Source of the DNA: Victivallales bacterium
GTDB taxonomy: Bacteria > Verrucomicrobiota > Lentisphaeria > Oligosphaerales > Oligosphaeraceae
Length of the DNA: 9,157 nucleotides
Assembly: GCA_017543165.1 (NCBI GenBank)
Contig: JAFYGL010000386.1
Location: forward strand, 1-9,157
Reading direction: 5' to 3'
Shown here in pieces: positions 1 to 6,691 of the stretch (position 1 is the first letter of the stretch; each line of letters opens with the position of its first letter). The translations under genes were made by a program, and so were the position numbers. The notes under the pieces are model-generated. The model did no database searches, had not been told where the DNA came from, and worked only from the letters and a program-made list of their open reading frames with translations.

Positions 1-211
1 GGAACAAGTTTTTTATTACTTTTTATCAAATTCCATATAAAGTGTAGTAATGAAGACATCTTTGTTTTGCCCCTTGCAACCCCGAACTTCCTGGCTTATG
101 TTAGTAGCGGATGGTGGGTGGGGGATGCTACCCATTACAATGTACGCGCACGCGAAGTGGCTTACGAAACTGGCGGTATTTACCTACCCTCATGGGGAAC
201 AGAGCATTATG
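1..211. other. Left-edge flank, unassigned; possible gene end entering from the left
   Basis: The first 60 bases are very A/T-rich and the rest is mixed. I see no hairpin followed by a T-tract on the minus strand that would end the heparinase transcript, and no RNA gene. On the plus strand, frame 1 stays open from the first base to a stop ending at 276, about 91 codons. It overlaps the heparinase 3' end by 65 bases in antisense. The translation includes a stretch reading YVSSGWWVGDATHYNV that I do not recognise, and no start codon in it has a ribosome binding site. It could be the 3' end of a convergent gene cut by the window edge, or chance. Confidence 0.2.
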
Positions 212-3001
212 CTAATATCCTACCACCTGGAACTCCAGTGAGGGCAAAAGCCACTTCTGGGCTGGCTGGGCGGTGAAGCCAGTGGATGCCGTTTTGGTGT
301 ATATGCGGGTGCGTTGGCCTGCCGCCTCCACCTTGAGCATGGGGTATGCCCTCTGCATGTCGTCCTGGCCTGTCACGATAAGAGCCTGCCCCTGCCACTT
401 GCATTTGGAGATATCCGCGTCCACCTCGAACCAGGAGGATTCCATGCCCTCATTGCCGATTGCAAGTATCTTGCCAGAAAAGGCCGCCTTCCCGCATTGC
501 AATGCCTTGCCTCCAGCCTTCAACTTTGTGCCCTGGAGCATGAATGTGCTGCCGTCGCACAGCACAGCCGCCACTGCCGCATCCGTCTCGATGCCCGCAA
601 AGGCGGTATTTGCCCCTTCTGCGAATATCACAATGTCCGTTCCCAATGTGGTATCTATCTGCACAGCGGCGGCTCCGTCTGGCAGTTCAATAAACTGCAT
701 GCCCTTGACCAACTGCCGTCCTTCCTTGTAGCCGCAGAACACACTGGCAAATGTGTCCAGTTTCGGTCCTTTGCGCAGGCGCCTGATGTATGGCAAGGTG
801 GCGCCCCTGTCCTTGTTCTGGCTGTCCCGTTGCCCCCAATCCTGCTTTATGCTTGCAGCCTCGCCTTTTGCACCTGGTGAGAATGCGGTAAATCTATAGT
901 CGCCTGCCAGTTTCCAGGTGATTGACCATGGATTTGCGCCATCAGGCGCATTGTTCTGCATTGGCGGCATAACCTCGAAGTCATTGTTGGGTCCATGGAA
1001 AATGTATTCACGACGTTTGCCGCCCTGCGCCTTGAACAAGTCCAGCAGATAATCGCCATGCTCGCCGTGGGAAATCTGCAATATGGTGCGCTGGTATGTG
1101 CTGGCCTGCTTGTATGCCTGGGAACTGGCCCGCATTGCCTTGATGCGAGGCGTGGCGGCATAGAAATGGAAACTGCCATTGCGTCCCTTGCTTTCCTGGT
1201 CCCTGCCGTCAACCAGCACAAGATTGTGCGCCAGGGTGCGGACTGTCATCTTCTTGTCTGGATGGTCCCACAGGTATCCCAAGTCTCCAAGCAACTCGTG
1301 CCCGTCCTTCCAGTAATATAGGTTCAGGCTGTCCCTATGGTGGTGTATGCCCCAGTTGGATGCGTTCAGCACTATCATGGCCTGCCGCCCGTCCTTGCCC
1401 AGCCTGAAGATGCCCTGTGCCAGATACGGGAATACCTTGTCAGGCAAAGTAAAAGTTGCATCCTTGTCGCCCTGCTGCCCGCCATAGAAAACCGAGACAT
1501 TGCCATGATTGCTGAATATGCGGAAGGCCTCGTCCCGCAAGGCGGAATATTCGGGCCTTGGGAAGTTCAGCGCAATCAGTTCCGCGTATGAAGGGAGAAT
1601 CTTTGTTGTCTGATAAGAATCCGCGATTGGCGGATATAGCAAGTCGCCCTGCAATGTCCACACCATCGCCTGCCAGCACTCGCCAAAACGGGTTTCCTGG
1701 CAGGCATTGAAATGCGAGAGGCGGCGGGCATTGGCAGGCGGAGTGTATGCATCTGGTTCGCTGTAGTCCCGCAAGATATAGGCGAATGGAACCAGGCCAG
1801 CCATGGTCATGTTCGCGTATGCGGCGGATTCGGAGGTGCCGCCGTCCTTCAAAAACCACCCGTCCACAGCCTGGGCAAAGCCATTTAGCGCGAAGCGCAG
1901 CATGTCTGGTATGCCCAGGACGACGCCAATTGCCGCCGCACCCGCCATATTGGAGACGGACTTGTTGTTGATGCTCTTGTCCGCGCAGAGCAGATATGCC
2001 AATTCCATAAGCAAATCCTCCTCTATGTGCCTGCGCTGCTGAGTGTCATAGAGCGGCTTGCCTTCCTTGTCCTTTGCATCGTAAGAAATGTCGTATGCCT
2101 CGGCGCAGATTTGCGCTGGTCGCCCATCCATTCCCGCAGTGGTTGTCCTTGAGGCGGACCAATATCCAGTATGCAGCCTGCGGTCAGGCTTGTTTGGTTT
2201 GGTGACAATCTCGTCGCAAGGCAGTTCGAACAGGTTTTTCGCCGCCTCGCGTGGTGAGCAGTCCGCATATTCGTTGTAGGTGTATCCTGCCCTGATGAGG
2301 TACTTTGGCACCCTGTCCGCCAATTTAAGCAGGACAAGCCTGATGGTCTCCGCATATTCTGGCTTGGGATTCAATGCGTAGGCCCTGGTTAGTGTATTCA
2401 GGCCAGACAGCACATGGCTCAACTTGTTCTTGCGAATGACACCAGACGGACTGGACAGCGATTTGTACTTGAAGCACTCGAATGGCTCGGTGTCTATGAA
2501 CGTGAAGACCTGTTCAGGGTCCCACTTGCTCTGTATGCGGATTGTCTCAGGATATTTTTCGTTGGGGAATATGGTTTTGCAGTGCGGGCACAGCAGCTCG
2601 TCAGGCGTCTTGTAGTTCCATTTCCAGTCATTGTTTGGAAGCCAGCGCAGCCCCTTGTCTCTGCATGCAGGGCATGGCGTTTGGCCGCCAGGCGTGGTGC
2701 GCGGAATTGTCATATCCAGATATTCTGGGGTAAATTCGCTGACTATCCTGTCTCCTGCCCTGCCAGCGGTTCCAGCAAATCTTCTTGCCCACTTGAATCT
2801 TGCCATATTGTTCCTGGCATTCTCCAAATCCTGGGGCTTCAGGACCGAGGCGGGATGCACCACCTCACCGCCAAAGCGCTGCCACTGGCTGATATCGTCG
2901 CATTCATTGTATGGGTAGTACAGTTCCGCTCCAATGGCAAAAGCCACTATGGCAAACGCCAGCAGGAAAGGCCGTGATATTCGCATTGATTGCCAGGTCA
3001 T
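212..3001 (-). CDS. Secreted heparinase II/III-family polysaccharide lyase-like protein
   Basis: The product is about 929 residues and probably an exported lyase that cleaves uronic-acid-containing polysaccharide; the exact substrate cannot be read from sequence. The N-terminus (TWQSMRISRPFLLAFAIVAFAIGA, then ELYYP) looks like a signal peptide. Two CxxC pairs (about residues 110/113 and 138/141) resemble a zinc knuckle. An alpha-helical toroid-like region follows, with DGGTSESAAY near 386-395. The C-terminal heparinase II/III beta-sandwich region has the typical HHHRD (about 553-557) and TLAHNLVLVDG (about 589-599). The start at 3001 is preferred because GGGAG lies 7 bases upstream. An in-frame ATG at 3019 has only GGAAAG abutting it and would add six polar residues ahead of the signal peptide. 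The gene lies 120 bases after fprA, past a strong inverted repeat, so it may be transcribed separately. The family call is firm; lyase activity is inferred. Confidence 0.9.
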   Translation of the reverse strand: MTWQSMRISRPFLLAFAIVAFAIGAELYYPYNECDDISQWQRFGGEVVHPASVLKPQDLENARNNMARFKWARRFAGTAGRAGDRIVSEFTPEYLDMTIPRTTPGGQTPCPACRDKGLRWLPNNDWKWNYKTPDELLCPHCKTIFPNEKYPETIRIQSKWDPEQVFTFIDTEPFECFKYKSLSSPSGVIRKNKLSHVLSGLNTLTRAYALNPKPEYAETIRLVLLKLADRVPKYLIRAGYTYNEYADCSPREAAKNLFELPCDEIVTKPNKPDRRLHTGYWSASRTTTAGMDGRPAQICAEAYDISYDAKDKEGKPLYDTQQRRHIEEDLLMELAYLLCADKSINNKSVSNMAGAAAIGVVLGIPDMLRFALNGFAQAVDGWFLKDGGTSESAAYANMTMAGLVPFAYILRDYSEPDAYTPPANARRLSHFNACQETRFGECWQAMVWTLQGDLLYPPIADSYQTTKILPSYAELIALNFPRPEYSALRDEAFRIFSNHGNVSVFYGGQQGDKDATFTLPDKVFPYLAQGIFRLGKDGRQAMIVLNASNWGIHHHRDSLNLYYWKDGHELLGDLGYLWDHPDKKMTVRTLAHNLVLVDGRDQESKGRNGSFHFYAATPRIKAMRASSQAYKQASTYQRTILQISHGEHGDYLLDLFKAQGGKRREYIFHGPNNDFEVMPPMQNNAPDGANPWSITWKLAGDYRFTAFSPGAKGEAASIKQDWGQRDSQNKDRGATLPYIRRLRKGPKLDTFASVFCGYKEGRQLVKGMQFIELPDGAAAVQIDTTLGTDIVIFAEGANTAFAGIETDAAVAAVLCDGSTFMLQGTKLKAGGKALQCGKAAFSGKILAIGNEGMESSWFEVDADISKCKWQGQALIVTGQDDMQRAYPMLKVEAAGQRTRIYTKTASTGFTAQPAQKWLLPSLEFQVVGY

Positions 3002-3056
3002 TTTTCCACTCCCACTCATCTTTCCAAATTACTTGCAACGCATTCTGGCTGGGTGT

Positions 3057-3101
3057 GTGCCTTGCGACTGGCCGTCGCTACTACGGACTGTCGCAAGGCA
3101 C
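3057..3101. repeat. 12-bp perfect inverted repeat between fprA and the heparinase gene
   Basis: GTGCCTTGCGAC at 3057-3068 is the exact reverse complement of GTCGCAAGGCAC at 3090-3101, around a 21-base loop. The loop holds a smaller stem, CCGT at 3072-3075 with ACGG at 3083-3086. The string GCGACTGGC occurs at 3064-3072 and again at 3102-3110, so direct and inverted repeats are nested. There is no T-tract on either side, so a classic intrinsic terminator is not shown. It may end or stabilise the fprA transcript, or be a copy of a dispersed palindromic (REP-like) repeat. Confidence 0.65.
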
Positions 3102-3121
3102 GCGACTGGCGGTGGGGACGC

Positions 3122-4276
3122 CTACTGTGCCAATTCGGCGGCCAGCACGGCGATTTCCGCCTTGTTCACGTTGTTCATGGCGGACTTGATGGTGACATTG
3201 TGGTCGGCGAACTTGATGTCCTTGCAGTTTTCCAGCAGACCGCGCATGACCTTCATTGCCATTGGAGACCAGCTGCCATTCTCGATGAAGGCGACGGTGC
3301 GCTTCTGGAAGCCCCTGTCGGTCAGATGCAGGATGAAGTCCCTCATGTAGGGGAATATGCCTGCGTTGTATGTGGTGGTGGCAAGCACCAGTTTGCCATA
3401 GCGGAACGCATTTTCCACTGCCTCTGCCATATCGTCCCTGGCAAGGTCCATGACCTCCACCTTCTGGCATCCATTCTCCTTCAGTTTCTCCTCCAGCAGT
3501 TTCACAGCCTCGCGCGTATGGCCATAGACACTGGTGTACGCGATGGCGATGCCCTCTGTCTCAACTGCGTATGTTGACCACTTCTGGTAGAGGTCCAGGT
3601 AATATCCCAGGTTCTCCTTCAGGACAGGGCCGTGTGTCGGGCAGATTATGCTGATGTCCAGCCCAGCGGCCTTCTTCAGCAGAGCCTGCACCTGGGGGCC
3701 GTATTTGCCCACGATGCCGAAGTAGTACCGCCTTGCCTCGCACGCCCAGTCCTCCTCCACATCCAAGGCGCCGAATTTGCCGAAGCCATCCGCGCTGAAC
3801 AGGACCTTGTCCGTTGAATCGTATGTGACGATGACCTCTGGCCAGTGCACCATTGGCGCGGTGACAAATGTCAACTGGTGCTTGCCCAGGGAAAGTGTGC
3901 TGAGTTCGCCCACCACCATCTGCCTGTCGTTCCAGTCATTTCCGAAGAAGTTCTTCATCATTGTGAAGGCCTTTGCGGAGGAGACGATGCATGTATCTGC
4001 ATATTTCTCCATGAAAGCGGCGATGCTGCCTGCGTGGTCTGGCTCCATGTGCTGGATTATGAGGTAGTCTGGCTTGCGCCCAGCGAGGGCCTTTTCCACG
4101 TTGCCAAGCCACTGCTGCGTAAAATGCGCGTCCGCAGTATCGAAGATGGCAGTCTTTTCATCCAGGATGGCGTATGAGTTGTAGGCCATGCCATTCGGCA
4201 CGACATACTGACCTTCGAACAAATCCACATCGTGGTCATTTACGCCAACGTAAACAATGTCTTTTGTAATTTCCAT
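3122..4276 (-). CDS. fprA: FprA, A-type flavodiiron protein (O2/NO reductase)
   Basis: This 384-residue cytoplasmic enzyme has the usual length and layout of class A flavodiiron proteins, which reduce O2 to water and/or NO to N2O with electrons from rubredoxin. The N-terminal metallo-beta-lactamase-like domain (about 1-240) carries the diiron ligand set: HMEPDH gives H76, E78, D80 and H81, with H144 in MVHWPE, D163 in SADGFG and H215 in PTHGP. The C-terminal flavodoxin domain (about 243-384) has the FMN phosphate-binding TSVYGHT at 248-254. The start at 4276 is set by AAGGAG at 4283-4288 and by the typical onset MEITKDIVYVGVND; reading further upstream would run into the leader hairpin and the end of nudC. 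A rubredoxin/flavin reductase donor is encoded two genes upstream. Which of O2 or NO is the natural substrate cannot be told from sequence. Confidence 0.97.
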   Translation of the reverse strand: MEITKDIVYVGVNDHDVDLFEGQYVVPNGMAYNSYAILDEKTAIFDTADAHFTQQWLGNVEKALAGRKPDYLIIQHMEPDHAGSIAAFMEKYADTCIVSSAKAFTMMKNFFGNDWNDRQMVVGELSTLSLGKHQLTFVTAPMVHWPEVIVTYDSTDKVLFSADGFGKFGALDVEEDWACEARRYYFGIVGKYGPQVQALLKKAAGLDISIICPTHGPVLKENLGYYLDLYQKWSTYAVETEGIAIAYTSVYGHTREAVKLLEEKLKENGCQKVEVMDLARDDMAEAVENAFRYGKLVLATTTYNAGIFPYMRDFILHLTDRGFQKRTVAFIENGSWSPMAMKVMRGLLENCKDIKFADHNVTIKSAMNNVNKAEIAVLAAELAQ

Positions 4277-4280
4277 GTTT

Positions 4281-4325
4281 GTCTCCTTATGCTTATGCAC
4301 GCCAAAGTGGCGCGCACTCAGGTTG
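4281..4325 (-). promoter_or_regulatory. fprA leader: CAACCTGA box, 10-bp hairpin and ribosome binding site (copy B)
   Basis: On the minus strand CAACCTGA (4325-4318) is followed at once by arm GTGCGCGCCA (4317-4308), loop CTT and arm TGGCGTGCAT (4304-4295). This gives ten pairs, two of them G-T wobbles. The sequence then reads AAGCAT and the ribosome binding site AAGGAG (4288-4283), six bases before the fprA ATG. The TGA of the box is the nudC stop codon. The same arrangement, with compensatory changes in the stem, precedes the flavin reductase-rubredoxin gene. No T-tract follows the hairpin, so a terminator role is unlikely; I infer an RNA leader affecting translation or mRNA stability. Confidence 0.6.
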
Positions 4326-5130
4326 ATTGTGATTTTGAAATCTGGGTTATCATTCTGTGTGCGATGCTGCCTGGCGCGGGTATCCTGGGTAGCCTGTCCA
4401 GGGGGAACCACTGTATGTCGGTAAGTTCGCCGTCATTGGGGACTGGCTCGCCGCTGTCATACTCCGCTGTCAGCCCCAGCATAAGGCTGTTGGGGAATGG
4501 CCACGGCTGGCTGTACAGGTAGCGCAGGTTCTTTACGCGCAGGTTGGTTTCCTCGAAAATCTCCCTGTGGACCGCTTCCTCCACGGATTCTCCCGCCTCC
4601 ACAAAGCCCGCAATCAGGCTGTACACCCTGTCGGTGAAGCGCCTGTTGTTTGCCAGCAGCAGTTCATTGCCCCGCAGAATGGCGACTATCACGGCTGGCG
4701 CAATCTGTGGATAGTAGAGTGCGCCGCACTTGTCGCATTTTGCGGCCAGGTCGCTGCTGGAGAAATCCATCCTGCCGCCGCAGCGCCCGCAGAAAATGTG
4801 CCGCGAGCGCCATTCCGCCAACTCGCGGCAGCGGCTCACTGCGCTGGCAACGCCAGCCTCCTGCGTCACGAATACGTTCCTGCACTCCACGGCAAGCAGG
4901 CCAGGCGGCACGGCGGCGGCCTGCATCCCCCAGCAGTCATGTCCATTCAGATTGCCGCCCAAGACAAGCTGCTCTTTCTCGCCGATGTAAGTGCGCAGTT
5001 CCGCCGCCCTTGGCAGACGCGCACCATCAGCACACATAAAGACGCATTTTCTGTCAAACAGAACAATTATGTCGTCATCGGGAAGAGAGGCAATGCGCTC
5101 CTCCCTGTTTGTCTGGTTGACTGTGAACAT
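4318..5130 (-). CDS. nudC: NudC, NADH pyrophosphatase / NAD+ diphosphatase
   Basis: This 270-residue Nudix hydrolase cleaves NAD(H) to NMN(H) and AMP; the family also removes NAD caps from RNA. It has an N-terminal domain, a four-cysteine zinc ribbon (CGRC at 114-117, CDKC at 132-135), then YYPQIAPAVIVAI leading into the Nudix domain. The Nudix box at 175-197 has G175, E181, R189, E190, E193 and E194. The family-specific SQPWPFPNS is at 207-215. The box ends EETNL, where the family normally has a glycine in place of the asparagine. The ATG lies one base after the TAG of the upstream hrb-like gene, and the only purine-rich stretch near it is the stop region itself, so translation is probably coupled. 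The stop falls inside the CAACCTGA box of the fprA leader. Confidence 0.95.
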   Translation of the reverse strand: MFTVNQTNREERIASLPDDDIIVLFDRKCVFMCADGARLPRAAELRTYIGEKEQLVLGGNLNGHDCWGMQAAAVPPGLLAVECRNVFVTQEAGVASAVSRCRELAEWRSRHIFCGRCGGRMDFSSSDLAAKCDKCGALYYPQIAPAVIVAILRGNELLLANNRRFTDRVYSLIAGFVEAGESVEEAVHREIFEETNLRVKNLRYLYSQPWPFPNSLMLGLTAEYDSGEPVPNDGELTDIQWFPLDRLPRIPAPGSIAHRMITQISKSQST

Positions 5131-5131
5131 C

Positions 5132-5947
5132 CTAGTTGGCGGGCTTGAAATTCTCCTTGCCTACGCCGCAGATGGGGCACACCCAGTTGTCTGGCAACTG
5201 CTCAAATGGAGTGCCCGCTGGAATGCCGTGCTCGGGGTCGCCCTTGGCGGGGTCGTATTCTGCCTTGCAGATATCGCAGACGTATTTCTGTGTCGGGGAA
5301 CCCGTGGCGGCTGGCGCGGCTGGCGCGGCGGACGGCTCCAACTTCACAAAGTCAGATGCTGGATGCTTGCACAGCGGGCAGATGAAGTCCGCAGGCAGTT
5401 CATCGCCTTCGTACACATAGCCGCATATCGTGCAGACATAGCCTTTCTTCGCGCTGGTGTTCTGGGCGCCTGGCTTCGGCTTCACATTGGCGTGGTAGTA
5501 GGCATACGTCATGGATGCGCCTGTTCCCAGTTCCATTGCCTCAGTGACATGGCAGATGAACATGCCGTGGCTTTCCATGTCAACATAGTCCTCGGCCTGC
5601 AATGAGATAAAGGCGTTGCAGTATCTGGTGAGGACAGGCAGTCCATTGGCGGAACGGAGGAAGTTGGTGTCCGCCAGCTTGTCCACATCCCTGCCGCTGC
5701 GGAATCCGAAGTCCTGGAACAGGGAGAACGGTGCATCCTCCGACAGGACGTTGATGTTCATCTTGCCTGTCTTGCGGATGAAGTCATGGGAGAAGTTCGC
5801 CTTGTTGATGGACACTGCATACAGATTGTTGGAGACCTGCATCACCGTGTTGCAAATCATGGCATTGTCCTTCTTGCCGTCAGACATCGTGATGACATAC
5901 AGGCCGTAGCTGATCTTTGTCAGCGCAATCTTGTCTATTTTTTCCAT
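5132..5947 (-). CDS. hrb: Hrb-like flavin reductase fused to two rubredoxin domains
   Basis: The product is 271 residues. Residues 1 to about 158 are an FMN-binding flavin reductase domain ([23 protein letters not shown], then [13 protein letters not shown]). A short rubrerythrin-type rubredoxin follows, with C172/C175 and C190/C193 and only 14 residues between the pairs. After an Ala/Pro-rich linker (about 205-220) comes a full-size rubredoxin with C224/C227 and C257/C260 and the typical [27 protein letters not shown]. High-molecular-weight rubredoxin (Hrb) of Moorella joins a flavin reductase to a rubredoxin and passes NAD(P)H electrons to FprA. With fprA downstream, the same role is likely here. 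The start at 5947 is supported by AAGGAG at 5958-5963 and homologous onset; an upstream in-frame ATG at 6016 would translate through the leader hairpin. The second rubredoxin is the unusual part. Confidence 0.93.
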   Translation of the reverse strand: MEKIDKIALTKISYGLYVITMSDGKKDNAMICNTVMQVSNNLYAVSINKANFSHDFIRKTGKMNINVLSEDAPFSLFQDFGFRSGRDVDKLADTNFLRSANGLPVLTRYCNAFISLQAEDYVDMESHGMFICHVTEAMELGTGASMTYAYYHANVKPKPGAQNTSAKKGYVCTICGYVYEGDELPADFICPLCKHPASDFVKLEPSAAPAAPAATGSPTQKYVCDICKAEYDPAKGDPEHGIPAGTPFEQLPDNWVCPICGVGKENFKPAN

Positions 5948-5957
5948 GTTGTTTTTG

Positions 5958-6001
5958 CTCCTTTTTTTATGTGGGCGCCGAGGCGGCACCCACTCAGGTT
6001 G
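5958..6001 (-). promoter_or_regulatory. hrb leader: CAACCTGA box, 10-bp hairpin and ribosome binding site (copy A)
   Basis: On the minus strand CAACCTGA (6001-5994) is followed directly by arm GTGGGTGCCG (5993-5984), loop CCT and arm CGGCGCCCAC (5980-5971). This gives ten pairs, one a T-G wobble. It leads into an A-rich run and AAGGAG (5963-5958), ten bases before the ATG. Box, stem length, loop length and distance to the ribosome binding site match copy B before fprA. An A-run, not a T-run, follows the stem in the direction of transcription, which argues against a terminator. Confidence 0.6.
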
Positions 6002-6023
6002 TCTTGGCGGGAACACGCCAAGA
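6002..6023. repeat. 8-bp perfect hairpin between the CBM9 and hrb genes
   Basis: TCTTGGCG at 6002-6009 pairs exactly with CGCCAAGA at 6016-6023 around a six-base loop. It starts 14 bases after the CBM9 stop codon and abuts the CAACCTGA box of the hrb leader. No T-tract follows on the minus strand. It may mark the 3' end of the CBM9 message, by stabilisation, processing or weak termination, or form a double hairpin with the leader element. Confidence 0.5.
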
Positions 6024-6037
6024 GCATTATAAATATT

Positions 6038-6691
6038 CTACTCCAGAATCAAGGACTGGAAGCGGTCGGGCTGGTGGTAGTTGAGGATGGTGAGAGGTGC
6101 CCAGGTGATCCAGTGTGGGTGGCTGGTCTTGTCCGCGCACTTGTAGAAGTTGGCAGTCCATTCCTGGCCATTGAGGGATTCTATTTTGCCGCAGTATGGC
6201 TCTATCGCCTCCACGGGGATGGTGAACATGACCTGCCAGTTGACGGGTTCGGTGATTTCAGGGTCGATGACATGCGGCAGAGTGGTCTTGACCGTGACCA
6301 GGTTGCCGTATTCAGGCGAGACCTTGTAGTATTCCTTGAAGCCGTGTTCCGTGCGTGTGCAGTCCGCCACATAGTAGAACAGATATGTTCCGCCTGCGCT
6401 CATTTCCAAGTTGAAGTAGCCTGGGCCCACATTGGGTTTGAAGAAGAATTCCACGCAGGAATCCTGGCAAACGCTGTCCTGATATGTGGTTGCGACGGCA
6501 CGTACATAGCGGTCCTCCACGGAATACAGGCCGTAGATGTTCCTGTCGTCATGCAGCAGCCTCAATGTGATTTTGGGATGATGCTCGCTGCTTTTCGGGG
6601 CCACGAATGTAAGTTCAGCCACGTCTGCCGCGGCAAAGTCACTTTCCCTGAAAAGCGGAACCTTTGTTGTCTTGCGAACGATGTATTGCAT
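6038..6691 (-). CDS. CBM9-like (DOMON-type) carbohydrate-binding protein
   Basis: The product is 217 residues and nearly all one beta-sandwich domain of the CBM9-like type. Recognisable blocks are DDRNIYGLYSVEDRYVRA (48-65), DSCVEFFFKP (77-86), GYFNLEMSAGG (91-101) and the C-terminal block WTANFYKCADKTSHPHWITWAPL (178-200), ending YHQPDRFQSLIL. No signal peptide or catalytic domain is visible, so as annotated it would stay in the cytoplasm and have no enzyme activity. The start at 6691 is chosen because AAGGA at 6699-6703 is 7 bases away; the ATG at 6697 abuts that site. It is the first gene of the minus-strand block, 90 bases ahead of hrb, and has no evident link to the redox genes. Ligand is unknown. 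Confidence 0.85.
   Translation of the reverse strand: MQYIVRKTTKVPLFRESDFAAADVAELTFVAPKSSEHHPKITLRLLHDDRNIYGLYSVEDRYVRAVATTYQDSVCQDSCVEFFFKPNVGPGYFNLEMSAGGTYLFYYVADCTRTEHGFKEYYKVSPEYGNLVTVKTTLPHVIDPEITEPVNWQVMFTIPVEAIEPYCGKIESLNGQEWTANFYKCADKTSHPHWITWAPLTILNYHQPDRFQSLILE

Noticed and set aside
50..241. Small 63-codon plus-strand open frame at the left edge
   Set aside because: No ribosome binding site, no signal or domain, and it runs into the antisense of the lyase gene.
314..880. Plus-strand 188-codon open frame inside the heparinase gene
   Set aside because: It lies wholly antisense to conserved lyase sequence and encodes no recognisable motif; long shadows are expected with this codon bias.
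3019..3019. ATG at 3019 as the lyase start
   Set aside because: The purine stretch GGAAAG abuts the ATG with too little spacing, while the ATG at 3001 has GGGAG at 7 bases and places the signal peptide normally.
2990..3577. Plus-strand 195-codon open frame over the fprA 3' end and the inverted repeat
   Set aside because: It is antisense to FprA flavodoxin-domain residues and crosses a palindrome; no domain or ribosome binding site.
5958..5993. Hairpin plus A/T run as an intrinsic terminator of the CBM9 transcript
   Set aside because: In the direction of transcription the run after the stem is A, not T, and it merges into the hrb ribosome binding site.
3122..6691. Minus-strand block as an antiphage or toxin-antitoxin island
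   Set aside because: Its genes match known redox, NAD-metabolism and carbohydrate-binding families; no defence domains, integrase or toxin pair are present.
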